From: Planctomycetales bacterium
GTDB lineage: Bacteria; Planctomycetota; Phycisphaerae; SM23-33
DNA length: 23,730 bases
Assembly (NCBI GenBank): GCA_030642005.1
Contig: DAOWOP010000021.1
Span: 1-23,730 of the forward strand
Direction: 5' to 3'
This document shows positions 1 to 5,252 of this stretch, piece after piece. How positions within the stretch are numbered: position 1 is the stretch's first letter; each line of letters begins with the position of its first letter. The notes beneath the pieces are model-generated. The model was not told the origin of the DNA. It worked only from the letters and a program-made list of their open reading frames with translations, and made no database searches. Both the position numbers and the translations under genes were made by a program.

Positions 1-364
1 CAGTCCTCTTTGATAGGGGGGGCCTTCTAATGTTATTTCGTGCATCTGTGCACCTCACTCTCATTGAGCCATTTGCCGACAAATGCTCGTCGGTGTTCGG
101 CGTTTGAGTTTGCGGCGGCCGTTCCCGTTGGTCCGGCAGCGCCTCTCATATTGTATTGCCGCATTATGAAACCAATAATCAGGAAAGCAAGCCCGATTCG
201 ACGAAATTCAGGATTTTTAAGTGCGTATTTCAGATTATGCCTCTTGGCGACCGTAGGAGAGGCTAATTCGTTTATGGACGCATCTGTCCGTGCGAAAGTG
301 CGTTTCTTCTTATCTACTTTCTACTTTCTCCTTTCTCCTGCTCTATTTTTCGGCAAGAATGGCC
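1..364. other. Left edge without a convincing gene; partial repeat array
   Basis: No reading frame here looks like a protein. The 114-codon frame at 40-384 has no recognisable domain and runs through simple repeats. The only structure seen is a pyrimidine-rich array of about 7-bp units (TACTTTC, TCCTTTC) at roughly 310-338. It is followed by an 18-base tail (337-354) that is identical to the tail of the octamer arrays at 2448-2465 and 4465-4482. It therefore looks like the worn right half of a further element of that kind. Confidence 0.5.
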
Positions 365-393
365 TTGCCATAACGGCACGTTAACGGCATAAT
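365..393 (+). promoter_or_regulatory. Probable sigma-70-type promoter of the fic gene
   Basis: The hexamer TTGCCA (365-370) lies 17 bases from CATAAT (388-393); each differs from consensus at one position. A start about 7 bases downstream of the -10 box would fall on or next to the ATG at 400, so the transcript would be leaderless or nearly so. Three copies of TAACGGCA with an exact 11-base period (371, 382, 393) cover the spacer and the start codon and could be an operator. This is prediction only. Confidence 0.45.
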
Positions 394-399
394 AACGGC

Positions 400-1464
400 A
401 TGGATTTCGAACCGCTATACGACATATCGAGCCGGATCGCGCGCGATCTGATGCGAATCGAAGCAACCCGCCAGGCGGTGGCGACCTTGCCGCTGAACGA
501 ACGGGTGCTGGCCGGGCTGCGACAGAGCGCCCGGCTGATTTCGACGCACTATTCCACGCAGATCGAAGGCAATCGGCTCACGCAGGTTCAGGTCGAACAG
601 GTCCTGATTCGCGGCAAGCATATTCGTCAGCGGGAGCGTGACGAGAAGGAAGTAAAGGGATACTACGCAGCCCTTGACCATGCCGAGTCCTATGCCGCCG
701 ACCATTCCAGGATCACCGAATCCTGCATCCGTAAACTCCACGCCCTGGTCATGGCCAGCGGCAAGACGCGGTGCAAGCCGACGCCATACCGGGATGGGCA
801 GAATGTCATTCGTGATGCGGGCAGCGGCAGGATCGTCTATATGCCACCCGAGGCCGACGACGTACCGACGCTGATAAAAAACATGGTCGCCTGGATCAAC
901 AGCCACATCGCCGATGTTCCGATTCCGATTGTGGCCGCTGTGGCACACTACCAGTTCGCCACGGTCCATCCTTATTACGATGGCAACGGGCGGGTCGCCC
1001 GCCTGCTGACCAACACCGTCTTGCATCAGCATGGCTACGGCTTGGGCGGCATCTACAACCTCGAAGAATACTACGCCCGGAATCTGCACGATTACTATGC
1101 GGCGCTCGACGTGGGTGAAGGTTACAACTACTACATGGGCCGGGCCGAATCAGATATCACCGGCTGGATCGAGTACTTCATTACCGGCATGGCTGCGTCG
1201 TTTGAGGCTGTGCGCGAGAAGATGCGGCAATCCGCCCCCGCCGGCGACCGCTCCGATTGGATTCGGTCGCTGGACGCCCGTCAACGCAAGGCGCTGGGGC
1301 TGTTCGACGAATGGACTGAAATCACCACGTCCCGGATTGCCGAACTCCTGAAGCTCTCGCCCCGCGGCGCTCGCGCCCTGGCCCAGAAGTGGGTTCAGGA
1401 TGGATTCCTGGTAATCGCCAATCCATCCAAGCGGGGCAGAACCTACCGACTGGCACAGTCATAA
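400..1464 (+). CDS. Fic family protein (class II-like, self-inhibited AMP transferase)
   Basis: This 354-residue protein has a full Fic core. The motif HPYYDGNGR is at residues 190-198, with the catalytic His190 and acidic Asp194, followed by Arg201. Fic proteins usually transfer AMP from ATP to hydroxyl groups of target proteins. An S-x3-E-G motif (residues 52-57, Glu56) matches the N-terminal inhibitory motif of class II Fic proteins, whose glutamate blocks ATP placement. The C-terminal 60 residues resemble a winged helix that could bind DNA, which is common in the long Fic/DUF4172-like group. The target is unknown. No Shine-Dalgarno sequence precedes the ATG, in keeping with the predicted leaderless promoter. 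The gene opens the cassette island next to tRNA-Pro and has no partner antitoxin beside it. Confidence 0.93.
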   Translation: MDFEPLYDISSRIARDLMRIEATRQAVATLPLNERVLAGLRQSARLISTHYSTQIEGNRLTQVQVEQVLIRGKHIRQRERDEKEVKGYYAALDHAESYAADHSRITESCIRKLHALVMASGKTRCKPTPYRDGQNVIRDAGSGRIVYMPPEADDVPTLIKNMVAWINSHIADVPIPIVAAVAHYQFATVHPYYDGNGRVARLLTNTVLHQHGYGLGGIYNLEEYYARNLHDYYAALDVGEGYNYYMGRAESDITGWIEYFITGMAASFEAVREKMRQSAPAGDRSDWIRSLDARQRKALGLFDEWTEITTSRIAELLKLSPRGARALAQKWVQDGFLVIANPSKRGRTYRLAQS

Positions 1465-1674
1465 TCGTCCCGTTCTCTTTCTCGAACACCAACGTCGCCG
1501 ACGGGCCTTCTTGATCGGGGCGACTGGCCGAACTTCGAACCGGCCGAGGCCATCGGTCTATATGTCCAAACGTTTATGCAACGGTCCGATCCGCACATCT
1601 ATCAGGCCGTTATTCTCTTACGCCGAGCGTGTTAACGCTTGAAAGCAACCGCAGTTGGCGCGCCTCAGCGCGAG
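1465..1674. other. Intergenic stretch with island repeat A
   Basis: Between the fic stop and the 3' end of the next, convergent gene I see no gene. The stretch holds direct repeat A (1515-1549). Near 1630-1690 there is some inverted symmetry of the kind found at cassette ends, but no clear terminator. Confidence 0.5.
1515..1549. repeat. Island direct repeat A, tRNA-Pro 3'-end-like
   Basis: The first 13 bases are identical to the end of the tRNA-Pro gene (4495-4507, same orientation). The next bases match copies B (2478) and C (3221). Over the first 30 bases A and C differ at two positions. The repeat separates the fic cassette from the next one. Repeats of a tRNA 3' end in one orientation are typical remnants of attachment sites of elements that integrate into tRNA genes. 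No integrase is visible in the window. Confidence 0.6.
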
Positions 1675-2277
1675 TCAATCTGCAGGTTGCATTTCGTTGT
1701 TGGACTTGTCCTCTGTTTCTTCTTCATCGATCTTTCGGATTGCTTCCGGATGGTTCTTGAGATAACGCACGTACTCGATGACGGAACCCGACAGACGAGG
1801 CTTCGTTATACCTTTGAACATCTTGTCAATCTTAGCGATCCCTGAGTCCTCGCGTATCATTCTCTTGGCATCCTTGTACTTATCGTAAATTTCTTGCTGT
1901 CTCTTCTTACGCTCCTGTGGATTCTCGGTATCCTGAACATCTTCAGCGCCCATGAAGGTAGCGATACAATGAATCCCGAGTTCTTCATCGATATAAAGTT
2001 CGTTGTCATCTAGGAATTGAACGATTGGAAAAACGGCAGCATCGATCCGCTGTTTTGAAGTGCGGCCATTCTTCTGCATCACGTCGCTTGCCACTAGGTA
2101 TGCGGCTTGGAGGAGAGCCATCAACTCTTCGTATTTCTCAAGGCGCTTGTCGAAAACTCGAACTGCGTATGCTTCGATTCGCTGACGTTGCCTGAACAAC
2201 TCGTTCAGTCCAGCACCAAGCATGGTACCAAGCATGACACCAACTATGCTAATGATTGCTATCCAGATATCGCTCAT
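1675..2277 (-). CDS. Hypothetical protein with one N-terminal membrane anchor
   Basis: I do not recognise this 200-residue protein. Residues about 4-26 form a hydrophobic segment with small residues (GVMLGTMLGAG), probably one membrane helix. A charged, coiled-coil-like stretch with a regular pattern around LEKYEELMALLQAAY follows, and the C-terminal half is very charged. Anchor plus cytoplasmic coiled coil is seen in many small island genes of unknown or defence-related role, but nothing here proves a role. The gene lies alone between repeats A and B. Immediately upstream is a stub of a four-helix-bundle gene (2287-2316) that would be translated as a nine-residue leader, so the promoter may have been taken from that element. 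The last residues (NNEMQPAD) run into low-complexity intergenic sequence. Confidence 0.7.
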   Translation of the reverse strand: MSDIWIAIISIVGVMLGTMLGAGLNELFRQRQRIEAYAVRVFDKRLEKYEELMALLQAAYLVASDVMQKNGRTSKQRIDAAVFPIVQFLDDNELYIDEELGIHCIATFMGAEDVQDTENPQERKKRQQEIYDKYKDAKRMIREDSGIAKIDKMFKGITKPRLSGSVIEYVRYLKNHPEAIRKIDEEETEDKSNNEMQPAD

Positions 2278-2286
2278 CTCATTCGT

Positions 2287-2316
2287 CTATCCGAGATTTT
2301 CGAACATGAAAGCCAT
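2287..2316 (-). pseudogene. Stub of a four-helix-bundle (S23-type) gene
   Basis: The first eight codons (MAFMFENL) are identical to the start of the intact gene at 3969-4331. They run through one more codon into a TAG stop at 2287-2289. The match to the intact copy ends at 2292, so the rest of the gene was lost or replaced by the unrelated downstream gene. It lies ten bases before the start codon of the 200-residue hypothetical protein and may act as a short upstream reading frame. Confidence 0.75.
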
Positions 2317-2373
2317 CACAAACCCCAACAACTGAACAGGTGATCAGGTGAACAGGAGACCGCAGGTGAGCGG
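2292..2373. repeat. 82-bp exact duplicate (copy 1) of 4307-4388
   Basis: Read base by base, 2292-2373 and 4307-4388 show no difference. The unit covers the first codons of the four-helix-bundle gene, its upstream region, and the left arm of the octamer array. Perfect identity over non-coding bases points to recent duplication or conversion. Confidence 0.9.
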
Positions 2374-2478
2374 GATCGTTGGTGAACCAACAACCTTTCG
2401 CTATTTCTGTCTTTGGTTTTTCACCTGTTCACCTGTTCTACTGCTCACCTGCTCTATTTTTCGGCTTCGCCGAAAAAT
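2329..2478. repeat. Octamer inverted array, copy 1, with terminal hairpin
   Basis: The left arm (about 2329-2373) has ACAGGTGA-type units. The right arm (about 2419-2457) has the complementary TCACCTGT-type units. A core of about 45 bases differs from that of copy 2. The element ends in a perfect hairpin (2456-2478, 10-bp stem, TTC loop) that is identical to the one beside tRNA-Pro. The 8-bp period means that TGA stops and GTG starts occur in all three frames on the minus strand. Confidence 0.75.
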
Positions 2479-2512
2479 CGGGGCGACTGTTCGAACTTCA
2501 AACCGTCCGAGG
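2478..2512. repeat. Island direct repeat B, tRNA-Pro 3'-end-like
   Basis: It starts with 12 bases identical to the tRNA-Pro 3' end, directly after the same hairpin that follows the real tRNA. Over 30 bases it differs from copy C at two positions. It bounds the PIN/Phd cassette on the left. Confidence 0.6.
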
Positions 2513-2565
2513 TTGTTTGGCTGTTCGCGATGACGTTCCTGCATTCACCAAGGCTTCACATATCG

Positions 2566-2790
2566 TTACCGGGCTTGTCTTGACCGAACCTCGCGGACCG
2601 CCGACAGAATGTCTGATGTTTCCGCTTTGGTCTTGACGCCGGTAATATCAAAGGGCGATCCGCCTTGGCGCTGAGGCACTACAGCGAACACCTCCCCGCC
2701 GCGTCTGCGGATCGCAACATCCTCGGTCTTGGCGCGATTCAGGACTTGCGAGAGATTCTGCCGTGCCTGTGAGTATGTATAGACTTTCAT
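2566..2790 (-). CDS. Phd/YefM-type antitoxin
   Basis: This 74-residue protein begins with the typical Phd/YefM pattern: an N-terminal strand, then SQARQNLSQVLNRAK, then an RRGGEVFAVVP-like strand. The N-terminal half should dimerise and bind operator DNA. The C-terminal half (after about residue 45) should be disordered until it wraps and neutralises the toxin. The ATG overlaps the toxin stop by four bases, so the two are translationally coupled. The order is toxin first, antitoxin second, the reverse of the usual phd-doc or vapBC arrangement. The family is clear from the sequence. Pairing with the PIN toxin follows from the overlap. Confidence 0.88.
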   Translation of the reverse strand: MKVYTYSQARQNLSQVLNRAKTEDVAIRRRGGEVFAVVPQRQGGSPFDITGVKTKAETSDILSAVREVRSRQAR

Positions 2791-3182
2791 GTTTGCTCCA
2801 CAACTCTGATATCCAATTGCTTCGCCACTTGCTTCATGCCCTTATCGAGCGTCAGCAGCGAACATCGTGTCTCAAAGGCACATTGTAAGAAGTAGGCGTC
2901 ATAGGCATAGATGCCGAAGCGTCCAGCCAGGGCAAGAGCCGCTTGAATGTCGATGTCCACCAGTTCGACGGCAACACCGGCAACAGCATCCCATATGTCC
3001 GGCAGCTGTTCGGTAAGGACGATATTTCTCTTAGCCAGCGCCGACAGAGCGTTTCCGATTTCGTACGGCAGGACCGCCGGGGCCGCCAAGTCATGTCCCT
3101 CGGTCACCTGGATGAGCCAGGATTTCTCCGGTTCATTCAGCGCCACCGCCAGGAATGTATTCGTGTCCGCCACGTACTTCAT
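2787..3182 (-). CDS. PIN-domain ribonuclease toxin (VapC-like)
   Basis: The 131-residue protein has the PIN fold signature. Acidic residues that would bind Mg2+ are Asp6 (VADTN), Glu41 (YEIGNAL), Asp95 (AYDAYFL) and Asp113 (LTLDKGM). VapC toxins cut tRNA or rRNA; the target of this one cannot be read from sequence. The frame is open up to 3218, but the longer start would lie in the -35 box of a strong predicted promoter (3190-3218), and MKYVADTN is the usual start of the family. I therefore start at 3182. The ATG is about one base after the predicted transcription start, so the mRNA would be leaderless. The gene precedes and overlaps its antitoxin. Confidence 0.9.
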   Translation of the reverse strand: MKYVADTNTFLAVALNEPEKSWLIQVTEGHDLAAPAVLPYEIGNALSALAKRNIVLTEQLPDIWDAVAGVAVELVDIDIQAALALAGRFGIYAYDAYFLQCAFETRCSLLTLDKGMKQVAKQLDIRVVEQT

Positions 3183-3189
3183 GCGCACA

Positions 3190-3218
3190 ATTGTACACAT
3201 CGGAAGGCTTTTTGTCAA
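3190..3218 (-). promoter_or_regulatory. Promoter of the PIN/Phd operon with palindromic -10 region
   Basis: On the minus strand TTGACA (3213-3218, perfect) is followed after exactly 17 bases by TACAAT (3190-3195, five of six). The palindrome ACAATTGT (3187-3194) overlaps the -10 box and is a good place for the antitoxin or toxin-antitoxin complex to bind for autoregulation. The expected transcription start (about 3183) falls next to the ATG at 3182. Confidence 0.65.
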
Positions 3219-3220
3219 TG

Positions 3221-3250
3221 TCGGGGCGACTGTCCGAACTTCGAACCGTC
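3221..3250. repeat. Island direct repeat C, tRNA-Pro 3'-end-like
   Basis: Twelve bases identical to the tRNA-Pro 3' end are followed by 18 bases shared with repeats A and B. It lies just upstream of the PIN/Phd promoter and bounds that cassette from the HEPN/four-helix cassette. Confidence 0.6.
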
Positions 3251-3336
3251 AGGCGAACCTCCGCTGCCTTACATTTCTGGTTTCTTCGAAATCCTGGAGC
3301 GGACGATCAGTTTTGTAGAGGGCACAACGCCTGATC

Positions 3337-3831
3337 TCAGCGGCTCCGCAGGTTTGCCAGTTGATGCCCGACGATGCTCAAGAACCTAGCCAGTTTGTCC
3401 CGGGTGATGGACACGCGGTAATTCTCAACGCGCTGCCGCTCGTCCCAAAACTCGAAGTTGTGTTTGCCATCGACAGTGAACCTCACGTGGGAAATCGCGT
3501 TGCGCAGGTGACGCAAGAAATCTCGGATACAATTTTCATTGGCGGGCTGCGTCCATCTCCTAACCGTGAACAGGTCCAGGGGTCGGTACTTGCCGATCTG
3601 TACAAAGACGTCGTCGTTTGACGGAGGATCCCAGAGCTCTTTTGGTACAACTATCAGACAGTACAACAGCGAAGCAACGTGGGCTGGGTTTATCAAATTC
3701 CATTTCGGTATCTTATAGTGCTCGCTCCATTGGGTCAGGCTGCGCTCAAGGTCATAATCGACCATTGCATCATGAATTACCTGAGCATTAATGAAGGCGC
3801 TTTGCGGAATTTGGCTGCGGAAATCATTCAT
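3337..3831 (-). CDS. HEPN-like protein, possible ribonuclease toxin
   Basis: The 164-residue protein carries R110-N111-A-I-S-H115 in the context FLRHLRNAISHVRF, which fits the R-N-x3-H signature of HEPN ribonucleases; it resembles the pEK499_p136-type HEPN group. HEPN proteins cut RNA, often tRNA, as toxins or defence effectors. The rest is helical with few other clues. The start at 3831 has AAGGA about nine bases upstream. No MNT-type nucleotidyltransferase partner is adjacent, so if it is a toxin its antidote is elsewhere or it is self-contained. It shares a cassette with the four-helix-bundle gene, same strand, 137 bases downstream of that gene's stop. Family assignment rests on one motif and the fold pattern. 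Confidence 0.7.
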   Translation of the reverse strand: MNDFRSQIPQSAFINAQVIHDAMVDYDLERSLTQWSEHYKIPKWNLINPAHVASLLYCLIVVPKELWDPPSNDDVFVQIGKYRPLDLFTVRRWTQPANENCIRDFLRHLRNAISHVRFTVDGKHNFEFWDERQRVENYRVSITRDKLARFLSIVGHQLANLRSR

Positions 3832-3968
3832 CTGTCTCGTCCTTCACAGTTTGGCAATCCAGTCGCCTCCCCTCGAAGTTTGAACCGCACGTCTGCATGC
3901 AGCGATTCTAAGCCCTGCGTGCGCAAGAAAAAAAGCCTTCCGCTTGAACCGATAGTTCGGCGATGGAT

Positions 3969-4331
3969 TCAAACCTTTCGATTTTCCAGTCCCTTTATCA
4001 GGCCGGAGATCATCTTGGCAATGGTTTCAAGCTGGTTTCGCAGTTTGGCGATGGTTGATTCAGGAATCAGTTGTTTTCTTTTGGATAATTCCAGGAGAGG
4101 AATACATTCCTGTGCGCTGCCGCGGGCAATGATAAAGAAGTTTTTCCGGTCGGCTTTTGTGAATCTGCCGTTGCCTTCAGCCAGGTTGGTGGCGATGGAT
4201 AATGCTGCGCGGTTCAACTGGTTGGTAAGAAAATAATATCCTCGCGGAAATTGTTCGGTCAGAGAAGTGATTTGATCGATGAAATCAACGGCTTTTTGAT
4301 ACACGTCGAGATTTTCGAACATGAAAGCCAT
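3969..4331 (-). CDS. Four-helix-bundle protein, S23/IVP family
   Basis: The 120-residue protein has the family pattern: FENLDVYQKAVDF at the start, a middle NQLNRAALSIATNLAEGNGR segment, then a KNFFIIARGSAQECIPLLEL helix. These proteins form a small alpha bundle. They were named from genes within 23S rRNA intervening sequences, and relatives are the Avd proteins of diversity-generating retroelements. The biochemical role is not settled. I chose the MAFMFENL start at 4331; 4322 is an alternative and the frame is open to 4346. The upstream region holds an octamer inverted array ending at tRNA-Pro. The first codons plus that array are duplicated at 2292-2478. Confidence 0.88.
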   Translation of the reverse strand: MAFMFENLDVYQKAVDFIDQITSLTEQFPRGYYFLTNQLNRAALSIATNLAEGNGRFTKADRKNFFIIARGSAQECIPLLELSKRKQLIPESTIAKLRNQLETIAKMISGLIKGLENRKV

Positions 4332-4388
4332 CACAAACCCCAACAACTGAACAGGTGATCAGGTGAACAGGAGACCGCAGGTGAGCGG
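4307..4388. repeat. 82-bp exact duplicate (copy 2) of 2292-2373
   Basis: This is the copy attached to the intact four-helix-bundle gene. It spans codons 1-8, the leader, and the left octamer arm. Confidence 0.9.
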
Positions 4389-4495
4389 CACCGCCTTGGT
4401 TGCTGGTGGGGGCCGCGGGCTGGCGTCAGCCTGCTTTTCACCTGTTCCACTGTTCTACTGTTCACCTGCTCTATTTTTCGGCTTCGCCGAAAAAT
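4345..4495. repeat. Octamer inverted array, copy 2, beside tRNA-Pro
   Basis: The left arm is at about 4345-4388 and the right arm at about 4436-4472, around a GC-rich core of about 47 bases that differs from copy 1. The right arm differs from copy 1 at a few positions. The last 43 bases (4464-4506), including hairpin and tRNA end, are identical to 2447-2489. Confidence 0.75.
4473..4495 (-). terminator. Hairpin at the tRNA-Pro 3' end, likely terminator
   Basis: A perfect 10-bp stem (ATTTTTCGGC and its complement) with a three-base loop starts directly at the tRNA discriminator base. Its AT-rich base gives U-rich tails in both directions, so it could end transcription on either strand. The same hairpin stands at 2456-2478 next to repeat B. 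Confidence 0.65.
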
Positions 4496-4568
4496 CGGGG
4501 CGACTGGATTTGAACCAGCGACATCCTGCTCCCAAAGCAGGCACTCTACCAAGCTGAGCTACGCCCCG
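4495..4568 (-). tRNA. tRNA-Pro, anticodon TGG
   Basis: On the minus strand the sequence folds as a cloverleaf. It has a seven-base acceptor stem CGGGGCG/CGCCCCG, an anticodon stem CCTGC/GCAGG with loop TTTGGGA (anticodon TGG), and a T arm GCTGG-TTCAAAT-CCAGT. The discriminator base is A, and no CCA is encoded. Its 3' end is echoed by repeats A, B and C, so it is the likely integration target of the island on its left. Confidence 0.95.
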
Positions 4569-4578
4569 TTAATACACC

Positions 4579-4607
4579 ATTAGAAGGCATTGCCGCCCGC
4601 CGGTCAA
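4579..4607 (-). promoter_or_regulatory. Promoter of the tRNA-Pro gene
   Basis: TTGACC (4602-4607) and TCTAAT (4579-4584) are separated by 17 bases on the minus strand, each one base off consensus. The tRNA 5' end is 10 bases past the -10 box, so the precursor leader would be about three bases. Confidence 0.65.
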
Positions 4608-4620
4608 CCGGATGAAAGGC

Positions 4621-4648
4621 AAGCCCAGCCATTCGAATGGCTGGGCTT
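4621..4648. terminator. 13-bp perfect hairpin, likely terminator
   Basis: A perfect inverted repeat (AAGCCCAGCCATT and its complement, two-base loop) stands between the V-ATPase operon and tRNA-Pro. It is well placed to end V-ATPase transcription. The flanking U-tract is weak on the minus strand. Confidence 0.55.
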
Positions 4649-4690
4649 CTTATACCCGACGCACAAACTTGATGCGCTGGTGGGAGATAA

Positions 4691-4767
4691 ACGAGCCGCG
4701 ACCGTAAGGGAGCGGTCCAACCGATAGCGAACGTCTTGCCGACCGCTCTCTTACGGTCGCGGCTCGT
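4691..4767. repeat. Long inverted repeat after the V-ATPase operon
   Basis: Arms 4691-4717 and 4741-4767 are 27 bp with one mismatch, around a 23-base spacer. The arm sequence (AGCCGCGACCGTAAGGGAG and neighbours) resembles an intergenic repeat I associate with planctomycete genomes; a database search would have to confirm that. It starts 28 bases after the subunit K stop, so it may act as terminator or mRNA-stabilising structure. Confidence 0.7.
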
Positions 4768-4794
4768 ATTATCCTTCCCGGAAGGGCGGATGTT

Positions 4795-5250
4795 TTACGG
4801 CATCACCAGGAGCAGGAATACGAAACTGAACAGGCCGACGGTCTCGACGATGCCCATTGCGATGATCAGGAACGCCAGGCCTTTGCCTTCGCCTTCTGAC
4901 ATGCACCGGCATGCGGCTGCGCCTATAAGTCCCTGCATCCAGGCGCTGAATAGTTCGCCAAGCCCGCAGGCCAGGCCGATACCGAACAGCGCCCCGGCGT
5001 TTGCCGCAAGCATCTGCGGATCATAGACGCGGGCCTTCAGGCCTACGAGCATGATTATGAAGGCGTAGATGGTTTGCGAGAGCGGCATGCCGACGAGGAT
5101 GATGTAGGAGAAGTTCAGGCTTTTTCCCGCCTTTGCTTCCTTCGCCCACGCTCCCGCGGCGGCCCTGCCGGCTGCTCCGATGCCCAGGGCACTACCAATA
5201 GCAGCCAAACCCAACGCCAGTCCCAGTCCCAACTGTCCCAGAAATTCCAT
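4795..5250 (-). CDS. ntpK: V-type ATP synthase subunit K (proteolipid)
   Basis: The 151-residue protein has two hairpins, so four membrane helices, forming the rotor ring of the V-type ATPase. The glycine-rich first helix (GLGLALGLAAIGSALGIG) and the ion-binding Glu136 in helix 4 (GIVETVGLF) are clear. The pattern PLSQ in helix 2 (Ser58, Gln59) and Gln106 in helix 3 match, by position, the Na+ ligands I recall for Enterococcus hirae NtpK, which suggests Na+ coupling. The ATG at 5250 is chosen because AGGAG lies eight bases upstream. It follows the subunit I stop by two bases. A TTG at 5256 is too close to that site. It is the last gene of the operon. Confidence 0.95.
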   Translation of the reverse strand: MEFLGQLGLGLALGLAAIGSALGIGAAGRAAAGAWAKEAKAGKSLNFSYIILVGMPLSQTIYAFIIMLVGLKARVYDPQMLAANAGALFGIGLACGLGELFSAWMQGLIGAAACRCMSEGEGKGLAFLIIAMGIVETVGLFSFVFLLLVMP

Positions 5251-5252
5251 TC

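Noticed and set aside
40..384. A 114-codon open frame at the left edge
   Set aside because: It has no domain, and it runs into a simple pyrimidine repeat and the fic promoter.
1622..1700. Integron attC-like site after the 200-residue gene, suggested by cassette-like layout
   Set aside because: The R' and R'' core sites (RYYYAAC, GTTRRRY) are not found in the right arrangement, and no integron integrase is in view.
3183..3218. Longer start for the PIN toxin (12 extra residues)
   Set aside because: It would lie across a strong promoter, and the added residues are not part of the PIN fold.
1515..3250. Repeats A, B and C as complete tRNA pseudogenes
   Set aside because: Only the last 12-13 bases match the tRNA. 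The rest cannot form a T arm of normal size, and no anticodon arm is present.
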